Assembly: GCF_004770895.1 (NCBI RefSeq)
Contig: NZ_RQHS01000001.1
Location: forward strand, 124,001-188,000
DNA from: Leptospira dzoumogneensis
Lineage (GTDB): Bacteria; Spirochaetota; Leptospiria; Leptospirales; Leptospiraceae
Length of the DNA stretch: 64,000 nucleotides
Direction of reading: 5' to 3'
The notes under the pieces were generated by a model. It was not told the DNA's origin. It saw only the letters and a program-made list of their open reading frames with translations, and did no database searches. The position numbers and the translations under genes were made by a program. This document shows positions 8,593-17,640 of the stretch, piece after piece. Numbering within the stretch: position 1 is the stretch's first letter; each line of letters opens with the position of its first letter.

Positions 8593-9438
8593 TTACCTAA
8601 TCTTCAAATAATCAGGCATTTCTGGAAGTTTGTCTTCCGTCCAGATCCAATCTCCTACTAAGGAAACGATCGGCGACTTCTCACCTTCTAAAATTTTGAG
8701 TAATGCAATTTTTAGATCCTTAGGTTCAGTGATCCTATAAGGAATGGATGGAAAGTTTTTTCCGAAACTTTCATTTTCCTTTTGTTGGATATAATCAATG
8801 AAGAAGTCTCCGAACTTTTTGCCGGAGGATTTTTGTTCTTCCATCAATTTTTGTAGATCTGGATGAGGAGAAGATTTTGCAAGCCTTTGCAGAATGATAG
8901 TAATCCCTCTTACACTTTGGCTGAAAAAAGTTCCTGCACGAATGATCTTTCTGGAATCCGGTTTTTGGACTGCCCATTCTTCCATTTTCTTTTTGATAAA
9001 TGCTAAAGAACCGTAGAATGTAAGCAAGTGGGGAAGGTAATAATACGCGGAATATCCGACTGTGATCCTTGGATTGATTTTTTTCTCCAAATCCAACATA
9101 GGATCTAAACAGAATTTTGCCGTGTCGATAATGTCCTGATCGGGTGTTTCGGATACAGGGTATCCTAAATTCCCTCTGGCAGGTGTGTATATGAGTACAT
9201 CTATATTTGCATTTTCTTTATTTAAGAATTTTTGAATATTCGAAACTGCTTCTTCAGGCTCTTCCAGTTTGATATGAGGAATTGTTATGTCAGAACCTTC
9301 TACCTGAGATTCTCCTGAGGTAGTGGAGTAGATTTTCCATTTTTGTCCTGTTTTGGAGGAATGTTCTTTGAATGCTTGGATCGCACTTTGGCCAGCTGCT
9401 CCTGACCCGCCTACGATCAATGTTATGGACTCGCTCAT
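8593..9438 (-). CDS. NAD(P)-binding Rossmann-fold (SDR-like) protein
   Basis: 281-residue protein starting with a beta strand and a glycine-rich loop, LIVGGSGAAGQ (residues ~7-17), typical of dinucleotide binding in short-chain dehydrogenases. Two Tyr-rich segments near residue 130 (VGYSAYYYLP) could hold the catalytic Tyr. A classical Y-x-x-x-K is not clear, though a Lys-rich segment follows (FIKKKMEE). Start ATG at 9438 is preceded by GAGGCGAAA. It is convergent with the HAD gene and lies downstream of the pseudouridine synthase. The function is not assignable beyond a nucleotide-binding oxidoreductase-like fold. Confidence 0.65.
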   Translation of the reverse strand: MSESITLIVGGSGAAGQSAIQAFKEHSSKTGQKWKIYSTTSGESQVEGSDITIPHIKLEEPEEAVSNIQKFLNKENANIDVLIYTPARGNLGYPVSETPDQDIIDTAKFCLDPMLDLEKKINPRITVGYSAYYYLPHLLTFYGSLAFIKKKMEEWAVQKPDSRKIIRAGTFFSQSVRGITIILQRLAKSSPHPDLQKLMEEQKSSGKKFGDFFIDYIQQKENESFGKNFPSIPYRITEPKDLKIALLKILEGEKSPIVSLVGDWIWTEDKLPEMPDYLKIR

Positions 9439-9469
9439 TTTCGCCTCCGGAAAGTGAGGACCAGCTTAC

Positions 9470-10177
9470 TCATTCTGGGAATCGTATGCCAGAAAAAAAG
9501 CGTAGATACGATTGAAAATCGGAAGGAAGCTCCGATACAATTTTAATATCTTCCTCGAATTCATTTTTGAATTTTAGAAGATACGAATGTAATAAAAAAC
9601 GTTTTGGTTTAGAAACTAAACTTTTAATCGAAGGATCACTGTAAGTTTCATCTCCCAAGATAGGAGTTCCGATAGAATATAGATGAAATCGGATCTGGTG
9701 CCTTCTTCCCGTAACTAATTTTGCGGCAACCAAAGAGAGATTTTTCTCCTTTGAATAGGAGAGAAGAGTAAAATCAGTAATCGCTTTTTTGCCACCGGAA
9801 CGAACCGAGCTTACCTTTCCTTTTCCATCTTTTAAAAAACATTCCACTCTGAATTCTTTCTCTGTTGGAATTCCAACACAAATCGCCAGATACGTTTTTT
9901 CCGAATCTGCTAAGATTGAATCCGCTTCTTTGTTTTTAGATGGCTCCTTGCAGAATAGTAGGATGCCGCTTGTATCTCTGTCCAGTCTATGAAGCAGTCT
10001 TAATTCCGGCTCCTTCTCCTGTTGTCTGACAAGATCTTCCAGATTGGGACGGTTCGGGTCGAAGGTTGCATGGACCGGGATGCCGGCCGGTTTTTCCACA
10101 GCAAGTAGGAACCCCTTCTCATACCATTTATGGATCGGATTCTCAGGGACCTGGAATTTGGGCCTTGTTTCCTTCAT
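9470..10177 (-). CDS. RluA-family RNA pseudouridine synthase
   Basis: Isomerises uridine to pseudouridine in rRNA or tRNA. The family motif HRLDRDTSGIL is intact with catalytic D66. The N-terminal VEKPAGIPVH and later GRRHQIRFHL segments also match the RluA core. At 235 residues it is a short form without an S4 domain, so the exact target base cannot be named. A perfect copy of the palindrome TGTTGGAATTCCAACA, otherwise intergenic here, falls inside the coding region at 9863-9878, where it encodes part of CVGIPTE. Confidence 0.88.
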   Translation of the reverse strand: MKETRPKFQVPENPIHKWYEKGFLLAVEKPAGIPVHATFDPNRPNLEDLVRQQEKEPELRLLHRLDRDTSGILLFCKEPSKNKEADSILADSEKTYLAICVGIPTEKEFRVECFLKDGKGKVSSVRSGGKKAITDFTLLSYSKEKNLSLVAAKLVTGRRHQIRFHLYSIGTPILGDETYSDPSIKSLVSKPKRFLLHSYLLKFKNEFEEDIKIVSELPSDFQSYLRFFSGIRFPE

Positions 10178-10273
10178 AGGATCCTTTGTCGGATCTTCTC
10201 TAATTTGAAGATCCTTTTTTGAAAGGATTGAAATTGGATTGACACATCTTCCGTTATATTGGACGAATTAGGT

Positions 10274-10888
10274 ATGAAACAGGCCGACGCCGAAGAACTG
10301 GATGGGAAGGAACTCATCTCCAGCGAACATATAACAGAAGTCGTTAAAGAAAACCTAAAATTAATTCGCCATACTAAAGGACTCTCATTAGACAAATTGG
10401 CATCTCGTTGTGGTGTGAGCCGAGCCATGCTTTCTCAAATAGAGCAGGGAAAAAGTGTTCCTACAATCGCGGTATTATGGAAGATCGCAACAGGTCTTAA
10501 CGTTCCTTTCAGCGAACTTCTAAAAGAGAAGGGAACAGAAGGAGTTTTTCTCTTAAAAGCAGAGAATACAAAAGTCTTATATTCCAGTTCAAAGGTATAT
10601 TCTAGTCGTGCCTTGTTTCCGTTTATCGGAGGCAGAAGGGTAGAATTTTACGAACTGATCCTGAAACCGGGCGGAATCGAAGTTGCAGAGGCTCATAAAG
10701 CCGGAACAACTGAGAATCTTGTAGTGGTCCAAGGAAAATTGCGCCTCCGTGTGGGGGACAAGGTGGTAGAACTGGATGCAAAGGATTCCGTATATTTTAG
10801 AGCGGACGTTCCCCACGAATACATCAATCCAACGGATACAGAAACTCTCATGTATCTGGTCATGGAATATACGGACGAAGCTAACTAA
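10274..10888 (+). CDS. XRE-family transcription regulator with C-terminal cupin domain
   Basis: About 204 residues in two parts. The N-terminal helix-turn-helix of the lambda-repressor type ([23 protein letters not shown]) binds DNA. A cupin beta-barrel near residues ~105-200 ([22 protein letters not shown]) senses a small ligand. Such HTH-cupin regulators often control amino acid, polyamine or stress genes. The start could be ATG 10274 or TTG 10259; neither has a strong ribosome site. The gene downstream overlaps its end in another frame, so the two may be co-transcribed. The ligand is unknown. Confidence 0.85.
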   Translation: MKQADAEELDGKELISSEHITEVVKENLKLIRHTKGLSLDKLASRCGVSRAMLSQIEQGKSVPTIAVLWKIATGLNVPFSELLKEKGTEGVFLLKAENTKVLYSSSKVYSSRALFPFIGGRRVEFYELILKPGGIEVAEAHKAGTTENLVVVQGKLRLRVGDKVVELDAKDSVYFRADVPHEYINPTDTETLMYLVMEYTDEAN

Positions 10889-11867
10889 ACTTTTAGTCCT
10901 AAGCTTATTTCTCACTCCGGGCCTTCTATTTCCAGAAGCGCCCGATCCTTCCACAGGCTATTACGGTATCGATAGATACGAAGAACAGATCTCTTGTCAC
11001 GAACAAGATTGTATCCGTTATACTTTGGATGAATTGAATTCCAAAGGTGGAAAATCGGAAGTACGAAAACTTTTAGAAGAGAATGCCGGAAAGGTATTAA
11101 TAGATCTTTCCGGAAAAAATCTAAAACTCGCAGACGATGAATTGGACGATCTCAGGGATTTTCTATTAGAAATTTCTAAAAGAGATGGAAGGGTCGCGAT
11201 CGAAAAACTTCATATTGCGATCCGAGGACTGGAGATCGCGGATCCTCCCGTTTTAAAAGATGTCGGTCTGATAGGCTGGGGTCTTATCAGAAGAATTTAC
11301 AGAAGTGTATATTTCAAGAGAACCGGAGATTATAACGCAAAAGTCCTATATCATCCGGGAAGTGGAAAGATCAATCTGATCTTCTTCGTTCATAAAAGAT
11401 ACGGTGATATTTGTGAGACTGTATTTTCTTCCTGCAATGAAATAGAATATTTGGATGAAGACACATTCGATCTTCAGCTTTCTACTGCTCTCAGAGAATC
11501 CAAAGAGAAAAATCTTCCAGTCAGAGTGAATTTCAAACAGGTCCAGGCTTCCTTTCCGGAAACAAAACTGGAATGGGAAAATGTTAAAAATATGGGAAGA
11601 TCCGCTAGAATGTACAAATGGCTCGCTCTTCCTCAGGAAACCGAAATGAAACCATTGAGCAGATCCAGGTTTCTTCCTTTGCAGGCTGCATTGACTGTGA
11701 TCGATTATTCCGTTTCAGTATTTGATTATGTGAATCAGATTATAATGTACAGACCTGCAAGAAGCACAAAAGCAGAGGTGATGTACACTCAAAGATTAAC
11801 GGAAGATGGAACTCCAGGCACCAAAACAATTCATTCTGTGGTGTTTGTTCCGGTTAAGGAAGAGTAA
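10776..11867 (+). CDS. Exported protein of unknown function with unusual start region
   Basis: Long, convincing coding frame whose mature part I do not recognise. The segment [20 protein letters not shown] is a typical signal peptide core but begins about 37 codons after the only in-frame ATG (10776), which lies deep inside the upstream regulator gene. No ATG, GTG or TTG lies between 10776 and the signal peptide, so translation may begin at a rare codon such as ATA 10869, or there is a long N-region. The body has many charged residues, a DxSGKNLKL strand-like stretch and paired cysteines near the start (SCHEQDC). Gene reality is firm; start and function are open. Confidence 0.6.
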   Translation: MQRIPYILERTFPTNTSIQRIQKLSCIWSWNIRTKLTKLLVLSLFLTPGLLFPEAPDPSTGYYGIDRYEEQISCHEQDCIRYTLDELNSKGGKSEVRKLLEENAGKVLIDLSGKNLKLADDELDDLRDFLLEISKRDGRVAIEKLHIAIRGLEIADPPVLKDVGLIGWGLIRRIYRSVYFKRTGDYNAKVLYHPGSGKINLIFFVHKRYGDICETVFSSCNEIEYLDEDTFDLQLSTALRESKEKNLPVRVNFKQVQASFPETKLEWENVKNMGRSARMYKWLALPQETEMKPLSRSRFLPLQAALTVIDYSVSVFDYVNQIIMYRPARSTKAEVMYTQRLTEDGTPGTKTIHSVVFVPVKEE

Positions 11868-11899
11868 AACTTCTCCGCCTCGAAAGTGAAGCGGAGAAG
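11866..11899 (-). terminator. Rho-independent terminator of the antiporter gene
   Basis: CTTCTCCGC at 11870-11878 and GCGGAGAAG at 11891-11899 form a perfect 9-bp stem with a 12-base loop. On the minus strand the stem is followed by TTTTA, and it lies 10 bases past the antiporter stop codon. Because the stem sits between convergent genes it may also stop transcripts from the plus-strand neighbour, although the run of T residues suits the minus strand only. Confidence 0.7.
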
Positions 11900-11908
11900 G
11901 AAGAAATC

Positions 11909-13399
11909 CTAGATAAAAAAGATCCAGGTCAAAAGTAAGAATGTAGGAACCAAAAGTAGGAAGGAATACAATACATATCCTCCGAAACTTGGCATTTTGA
12001 TCTTATTTTCTTCTGCTACTGATTTTACCATGAAGTTAGGAGCGTTACCTATATAGGTCAATGCACCCATAAATACGGCACCCACGGAAATCGCTTTCAG
12101 TAATTCTTCGCCAACTGGATCCGCCAGGATCTGAGATACATTAGAGAATCCTAATAATCCTTTGGCCAGGGACAAGAATGTCAGATAAGTAGGAGCATTG
12201 TCCAGAACTCCGGAGAATCCGCCTGTTACCCAGAAGAACTGCCATCTTTCAGTGATCCCTAATTCTTTTCCATGATGTTCCAGAAGTAATAATGCAGGGA
12301 TCATGGTTAAGAAGATACCGATGAATAGATACGCCACCTCTTGGATAGGACCTAAGGTGAACTTGTTCTTTTCTCTCAGTTTAGGATCGGAAGTCACTTT
12401 GGAGAGTGCGATCAAACCGACCAGAACTGCTTCTCTAATGAATGCAAGATAAGGATATTTTTCGATCGCAGGAATATAGTTTTGGTTCAAGAAAGCTACG
12501 GAAAGGATCACTCCTAAAAGCCAGATCAGGTTTACCTGACCTTCTAACCCAAGAGGTTGTCTATGAGAATGATCGTAACGGATATCCTTTTTGGTTTCTT
12601 TTCCGTGCATGATCGTGTCCCAAATAAAATAGACCACGAGCAAAATTCCGGAAGCGATGATCATTTCAGGGAATAGTTTAAATGTCCAAACGAATGGAAC
12701 ACCTTGCAGATAACCTAGGAATAAAGGAGGATCTCCAAGAGGAGTCAAGGAACCGCCGATATTAGAGACCAAGAAGATAAAGAAGATCACTGTGTGGACC
12801 ACATGTTTTCTTTCAGAGTTGGTTTTGAGTAAAGGACGGATAAGAAGCATGGAAGCTCCAGTCGTTCCGATAAAAGAAGCCAGGAAAGTTCCCACGATCA
12901 AGAAGATCGTGTTATTCACAGGAGTAGCTTCTATATCTCCTTTTAAAACGATCCCGCCGGAAATATAGAATAAAGATGCGAGTAAAATGATAAACGGAAT
13001 ATAATCGAATACCATAGTGTGGAAAATTTTTCCACCCCAGCTATGCGCCATTAAGATCCCGAATGAAACTCCTCCCAAAGCTAAAGAAAGAAGAAGTTTG
13101 TTATTATTGTTTTCCCACCAATGTTCGGTCGTATGAGAGATCAGAGGTAGAAGTGCAATACTAAGTAGGATCAGAATAAAAGGAATGACCGACCAAAGAG
13201 GAAGATCGTCTCCTGCCTCACCATGAGCCGATGCAGTCTCTTGGTGCTGGCCTCCAGTCCCGTGTTCCCCATGACCTGCATCCGTTTCGGATTGAGCCAA
13301 TGTGTTTGTTTGAGGGGATGCCCCTGTTTCTGCCCAAACGGAAACGTTTAGGACCAGGGAGAGAAAGAGTAGGGTAGTAAAAAATTTGTTTCTCATCAT
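11909..13399 (-). CDS. nhaD: NhaD-type sodium/proton antiporter
   Basis: Inner-membrane transporter of the NhaD/ArsB-like ion transporter superfamily, expected to export Na+ in exchange for H+. It has 496 residues: a cleavable signal peptide (1-23), then a Gly/His-rich segment at ~40-65 with six His (GHGEHGTGGQHQETASAHGE), then about eleven membrane helices. Conserved family pieces include GGSLTPLGDPPLFLG and SGVLDNAPTYLTF. The His-rich stretch should face the periplasm and might sense pH or bind metal. It is transcribed away from a Fur-family gene and ends at a strong terminator. Confidence 0.85.
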   Translation of the reverse strand: MMRNKFFTTLLFLSLVLNVSVWAETGASPQTNTLAQSETDAGHGEHGTGGQHQETASAHGEAGDDLPLWSVIPFILILLSIALLPLISHTTEHWWENNNNKLLLSLALGGVSFGILMAHSWGGKIFHTMVFDYIPFIILLASLFYISGGIVLKGDIEATPVNNTIFLIVGTFLASFIGTTGASMLLIRPLLKTNSERKHVVHTVIFFIFLVSNIGGSLTPLGDPPLFLGYLQGVPFVWTFKLFPEMIIASGILLVVYFIWDTIMHGKETKKDIRYDHSHRQPLGLEGQVNLIWLLGVILSVAFLNQNYIPAIEKYPYLAFIREAVLVGLIALSKVTSDPKLREKNKFTLGPIQEVAYLFIGIFLTMIPALLLLEHHGKELGITERWQFFWVTGGFSGVLDNAPTYLTFLSLAKGLLGFSNVSQILADPVGEELLKAISVGAVFMGALTYIGNAPNFMVKSVAEENKIKMPSFGGYVLYSFLLLVPTFLLLTWIFFI

Positions 13400-13622
13400 T
13401 CTCTGCTTTTCAAAGATTTTTCGTCAGGTTATAGAGATTCAGATAGGTTTCAAAGGAAAATCCATGATTTCTAGGGTTTTTTTGGCCTCCTTTTTTTGGA
13501 TTGCATAAATCCTTCCTTTTTTGCAAGATCCTAATAGGAATTCATATCTTCTAGACTTTTTGCTTTATATTCGGCCCTTTCGGACCGTCAGATATATAGG
13601 CCCATAGAGAGAACCGACGACC

Positions 13623-14072
13623 ATGACTGTTTTAGGTAAACACAAACAATACTGCCTGACTCCGGACGAAATAGAGAGTAGATTAAAATCGGTTTCGATA
13701 CAACCGACCATGCAAAGGATTTCCATTTGCCAATACGTACTTTGTGAAGCGGATCATCCAACCGCAGAAGAAGTAAAAGAATGGGTGGATAAACGTTCTT
13801 TGAAGATGAGTTTGGCGACCGTCTATAATACTTTAAACGTTCTAGTATCTGCAGGTCTATTAAGAGAATTTAAATTTTCCTGTTTGGGCAAGTCCGTATT
13901 CGACAGCAATATAGACGACCATTTCCATTTCTTCGATGAGAAATCAGGTAAATTCCATGATTTGGACGCGGAACTTCTGACAATTGATTCTAAATTACCG
14001 AAAGAGTTTAAAGTGAATAAGATGGATATCCTATTCACAGGCTCCTTGGAAGAATCAAACTCTACCGTTTAA
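13623..14072 (+). CDS. Fur-family metal- or peroxide-responsive regulator
   Basis: 149 residues with the Fur layout: a winged helix at ~20-85 (PTMQRISICQYVL, LKMSLATVYNTLNVLVSAGLL) and a dimerisation domain with the His-rich metal site DDHFHFFDEKSGKFHDLD. The C-terminal CxxC structural zinc pairs are absent, as in some PerR/Irr-like members. Whether it senses iron, manganese or peroxide cannot be decided from the sequence. It is divergent from the NhaD gene across a 223-base gap that should hold both promoters, and its own operator may lie there. Confidence 0.85.
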   Translation: MTVLGKHKQYCLTPDEIESRLKSVSIQPTMQRISICQYVLCEADHPTAEEVKEWVDKRSLKMSLATVYNTLNVLVSAGLLREFKFSCLGKSVFDSNIDDHFHFFDEKSGKFHDLDAELLTIDSKLPKEFKVNKMDILFTGSLEESNSTV

Positions 14073-14078
14073 TTCTCG

Positions 14079-15497
14079 TTAGATATTAATCGCTTCTCCT
14101 AAAGCATGCGCTGCGGCTTCCATTACGGATTCTGAAAGTGTAGGATGGGCATGGATCCTTCCCGCAATTTCTTTTAAGGTCAGTTCGGATCCCATTCCTA
14201 AATTGATCTCTCCTAAAATTTCGGTCACATTCGGTCCGATTAGATGGGCTCCTAATACCTCTCCCGTTTTACGGTCTGCTACTAGTTTTACCATTCCTTC
14301 TACTTCGCCTAGGGCCTGGGCTCTACCGTTGGCTCTGAATGGGAATTTTCCTATTACAACGTCTATACCTGATTTTTTGGCTTCTTCTTCCTTTAAACCT
14401 ACTGAGGCAACTTCAGGATGGCAGTATGTACAGGCAGGAATTTTAAGATAATCTAATGGTTCATACACGAGTCCGTGTGGATTTTTGTTTTGGATGGAGA
14501 TCGCTTCTGCTGCTTTTACCCCTTCCGTAGAAGCAACATGGGCGAGTAATGGTGCTCCTATGCAGTCTCCGATCGCATAGATATTAGAGACCTTGGTCCT
14601 AAACTTAGTATCTACTTTGATAAATCCTTTTTGCAAAAATATTCCAATCTCTTCCAGATGGATCCCTTCCGTATTTGGGGTAACTCCTATCGCAACTAAT
14701 ACCTTATCGAATTTTTTTCTTTCTCCTTCCGGGGCAATCCCTTCTCCTTTTAGAAGAATGGACACTCCATCCGATTCTAATTTCGGTTCTGAAACTCCTA
14801 CACTTGTAAGGATTTGGATGCCTCTTTTCACGAAGGAGCGGTTGAGTAAGTTGGATATTTCAGGATCTTCTAATGGAAGGATCTTGTCCTGCATTTCTAC
14901 GATCGTTACTTGGGTTCCCATGCTAGAGTAGAAGTCCGCAAATTCTATTCCTATAGCTCCTGCGCCAATGACAGCCAGAGTTTTAGGAGGAGAGTCCTGT
15001 ATCATTGCATGTTTGCTGGATAGGACCTTCTCCCCATCGAATGGAAGTCCTGGAAATTCTTTTGGTCTGGCACCTGTTGCGATGATAAAATATTCGGATT
15101 GGATCTCTTCTTTAGAAGTATCAGGAAGCCAGATCGTATTTTTATCTTTGAAAACTGCGCTTCCTTTCTTTACGGAAATCTTATTCTTTTTCATTAAGAA
15201 TTCGACTCCGTTAGACATCGTGTCTGCAACCCCTCTGGAACGTTTGATTATATTCGGAAAATCCGGAGAGGCTTTTTCTACCTTCAGGCCGAAGGATTCA
15301 GATTTACGAATGGACTCTAATAAATGTGCGGATTCTAAAAGTGCTTTTGTGGGAATACATCCCCAATTCAAACATACCCCGCCTAGTTTTTCTTTTTCTA
15401 CTAGACATACGTTCAATCCGAGTTGGGCAGCTCGAATGGCGGCCACATATCCTCCAGGGCCTCCGCCGATCACAGTCAGGTCGTAGTTTTCCGCCAT
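14079..15497 (-). CDS. lpdA: Dihydrolipoyl dehydrogenase (E3)
   Basis: FAD flavoenzyme that reoxidises lipoamide in the 2-oxoacid dehydrogenase complexes and the glycine cleavage system. 472 residues, full length. The N-terminal FAD loop is IGGGPGGYVAA, the redox disulfide is C42/C47 in GGVCLNWGCIPTK, the NAD-binding loop is VIGAGAIGIEFA, and the second FAD contact is YAIGDC. The C-terminal active-site His/Glu sits in HAHPTLSE. A good ribosome site (GGAGGA) precedes the ATG. No E1 or E2 gene is adjacent, so it probably serves complexes encoded elsewhere. Confidence 0.95.
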   Translation of the reverse strand: MAENYDLTVIGGGPGGYVAAIRAAQLGLNVCLVEKEKLGGVCLNWGCIPTKALLESAHLLESIRKSESFGLKVEKASPDFPNIIKRSRGVADTMSNGVEFLMKKNKISVKKGSAVFKDKNTIWLPDTSKEEIQSEYFIIATGARPKEFPGLPFDGEKVLSSKHAMIQDSPPKTLAVIGAGAIGIEFADFYSSMGTQVTIVEMQDKILPLEDPEISNLLNRSFVKRGIQILTSVGVSEPKLESDGVSILLKGEGIAPEGERKKFDKVLVAIGVTPNTEGIHLEEIGIFLQKGFIKVDTKFRTKVSNIYAIGDCIGAPLLAHVASTEGVKAAEAISIQNKNPHGLVYEPLDYLKIPACTYCHPEVASVGLKEEEAKKSGIDVVIGKFPFRANGRAQALGEVEGMVKLVADRKTGEVLGAHLIGPNVTEILGEINLGMGSELTLKEIAGRIHAHPTLSESVMEAAAHALGEAINI

Positions 15498-15556
15498 CTC
15501 ATTCCTCCGGATGGCAATTTTGGATTTTTATTCCGACTCTGGGAAGAAGATTTCTT

Positions 15557-15731
15557 TAGAGGCGCAGAGTTTTGAGAGTCGCTGAGAGTTTTGCACGCAG
15601 AGACACGGAGGCGCAGAGGAGGAGATTTGTTGGAGTTCCTACATCGCGAAACCTTCTAATTTTTCTCTCCGTGGCTCTGTGCCTCCGTGTGAGAAAAAAC
15701 TTGGTGACTCTTGCGATCTCTGCGACTCTAA
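15557..15731. repeat. Composite intergenic inverted element around TGTTGGAGTTCCTACA
   Basis: The gap upstream of lpdA contains several CGCAGAG-type words on the left (15560-15626, such as GGCGCAGAG and ACGCAGAGACACGGAGGC), the palindrome TGTTGGAGTTCCTACA at 15628-15643, and complementary words on the right (CTCCGTGGCTCTGTGCCTCC from 15667, then CTCTTGCGATCTCTGCGACT). It has the same layout as the element at 8466-8592. It lies between two minus-strand genes, so it would be transcribed as the 3' end of the methyltransferase gene. Confidence 0.75.
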
Positions 15732-16472
15732 TTACACCTTCTTCTTCAACACTAAGATCATTCTACTCGCGTTACTTTTGAATTTTACTTCATTATAGTT
15801 GGAGTATACATGTAGGATCTCCATCCTGTGTTTTGCGAGCATTCTTTGGAGTTCTACCAGGAAGTAGGCTCTCATCAAATGTTTGTCTTTGATCTCTTTT
15901 GCGTTCAGATTATAGATATAATTTACTTCTACTACTGTGGATTGGTCCGCTCTGACTAGACGAAATCCTCTGTTTCTCTGGATGGTTGCGTTTTTTGCTT
16001 TGATCTGAGCGACCGGGCCGATCGCTTTTCTTTTGATCTTGCGCAGAGGTTCCGCATTCCAAACTTCTAAAACTGCTATGCCTGCCGGTTTCAGATTCAG
16101 CTCCAGATTTTTGAGGGCTGCTTCTACTTCTTCATTAGATAATAAATAATTAAAGGAACCGAATAAACTGATGATCGCGTCCCATTTTTCCTGGGACTTA
16201 TAGGATTGCATTGCTCCCACTTCGAATTTACAATGGGAATATCTTTTTTTGGCGACTTCTATCATTTTGATGGAGGAATCTATTCCGCGAGACTTATATC
16301 CAAGGCTTTGGAAATGGGTGACATGCTCTCCGGTCCCGCAGCCCAGATCCAAAATATTCCGGACCCTGTGTTTTCGGAAAAGCCTGTCTATAAACTGGGT
16401 TTCCATCTCGAATTTTCGAGCGTTCTTTTCAATATCGAAGTAATATTCTGCCAGTTCCGAGTAGAGTTTCAT
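15732..16472 (-). CDS. Class I SAM-dependent methyltransferase
   Basis: 246-residue methyltransferase with the SAM-binding motif I at ILDLGCGTGEHV (residues ~41-52) and the acidic residue of motif II in RGIDSS. Motif IV is WDAIISLFGSFNYL. The N-terminal ~35 residues (YYFDIEKNARKFE) resemble the cap of small-molecule methyltransferases. The substrate is unknown. The gene stands alone between the repeat block and a divergent plus-strand operon. Confidence 0.82.
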   Translation of the reverse strand: MKLYSELAEYYFDIEKNARKFEMETQFIDRLFRKHRVRNILDLGCGTGEHVTHFQSLGYKSRGIDSSIKMIEVAKKRYSHCKFEVGAMQSYKSQEKWDAIISLFGSFNYLLSNEEVEAALKNLELNLKPAGIAVLEVWNAEPLRKIKRKAIGPVAQIKAKNATIQRNRGFRLVRADQSTVVEVNYIYNLNAKEIKDKHLMRAYFLVELQRMLAKHRMEILHVYSNYNEVKFKSNASRMILVLKKKV

Positions 16473-16539
16473 AGAAAAATCGTTTGAGCCGGACCGGGAA
16501 AAACCCGTTAGATATAGTAACGGAACTCAAGTTTACAAA

Positions 16540-17640
16540 ATGCAATTTTTCCCCGAATTTTTTCCCATTTCAGAAGTTTTTCCAATCGCTTCCGCATCTC
16601 TTTCCACCTGGCTTGACGGGGAAGTTTTGGCCTTAGGCGGGATCTCCTTCTGTCTACTTTCCCTTTTCGGATACGTAGTTCATACTACAATGGACAGAAA
16701 AGAGGAGAAGGGAACAGAGGAAATTGTTCCATTCTTCCAATCAGTTTCAAAAGAAGAAGTTCCCGAAGTCCAAAAGGAAATCGCTGCCAGCGAGAATGTC
16801 TCTGAGGAAGGTGTTCCTACCATCTCCCAAGAATTGCCCTCCTATATTTTTAAAGAAGAAGTTCCCAAGGAGACAATTCCCTTCCAATCCTTCTATTTTC
16901 CTGTACGCGGAAAAACATACGAGGCAGTGAAATCATTCTTAGATTCTATCAGAATTGGAGAAGAATATTGGGAAGTTCTACTCCATGATCCTAAAGGTGA
17001 GTTACAAACTGTAGCGAGTAAAACCGGAAGTATTTCAGTCTTTCCATCCGAAAGAAAGAAAGCTTCCGAACCGAAAGAGGGGACGATCGTTTGGAAATTG
17101 GAATGGGATTCCTATTCCTTGGGAGAAGTCAGACAAACTTCTTCTTACGCCTCTGAATTTTCCCTTGATGAAATTTCTTTAAGATTGGATAAACTTGTAG
17201 AAGGACTGGTTCTTGCCGGAGAATCCCAGGACGGAGAAACAGGCTGGAGTTCCTACCCAATATTTTCCCAACATTTAGAAAGGGAGAAATATGAGGGACA
17301 AGACACCAAAATCCTGGTCTTTATGGAATTCGAGTCAGACGGAGATCTTGTTTCCGATTTTAGAAGTTTGGGCAATTGGTGGAAGTCTAGATTTGGAGAA
17401 AATTCTCCCATCTATCGTATCCGAAAAAACCGTTTAGCCACATTCTTCAATGCGGAAGATTGGATGAAATTCCAAAACTCACTTTCCGGGCTTATGGAAT
17501 TTTTAGGACCTGATAAGACCAGGCTAAATATTGGTGCATCCGTTCGGGTCAGAAAAGATGACTCTGAATGGGAACCAAGAGCCAAAAAAGCATTACATTC
17601 TTCTAAAGAAGAGGGACCGAACCGTTTAGTATGTCTTTGA
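16540..17640 (+). CDS. Membrane-anchored protein of unknown function, coupled to a CheX-like protein
   Basis: 366 residues that I do not recognise. One membrane helix near residues 33-52 (GGISFCLLSLFGYVV) anchors the protein. A Glu/Pro/Val-rich linker follows at ~55-115, then a cytoplasmic or periplasmic alpha/beta region. The C-terminal 150 residues have long beta-like repeats (ILVFMEFESDGDLVSDF, RIRKNRLATFF) that could be a degenerate GGDEF- or sensor-like fold; I cannot prove that. The stop overlaps the next gene's start by 10 bases, so the two proteins are made together and probably act together. Confidence 0.65.
   Translation: MQFFPEFFPISEVFPIASASLSTWLDGEVLALGGISFCLLSLFGYVVHTTMDRKEEKGTEEIVPFFQSVSKEEVPEVQKEIAASENVSEEGVPTISQELPSYIFKEEVPKETIPFQSFYFPVRGKTYEAVKSFLDSIRIGEEYWEVLLHDPKGELQTVASKTGSISVFPSERKKASEPKEGTIVWKLEWDSYSLGEVRQTSSYASEFSLDEISLRLDKLVEGLVLAGESQDGETGWSSYPIFSQHLEREKYEGQDTKILVFMEFESDGDLVSDFRSLGNWWKSRFGENSPIYRIRKNRLATFFNAEDWMKFQNSLSGLMEFLGPDKTRLNIGASVRVRKDDSEWEPRAKKALHSSKEEGPNRLVCL

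Noticed and set aside
10239..10260. TTGACA with TATATT as a sigma70 promoter of the XRE-cupin gene
   Set aside because: The spacer is only 10 bases, too short for a normal -35/-10 pair.
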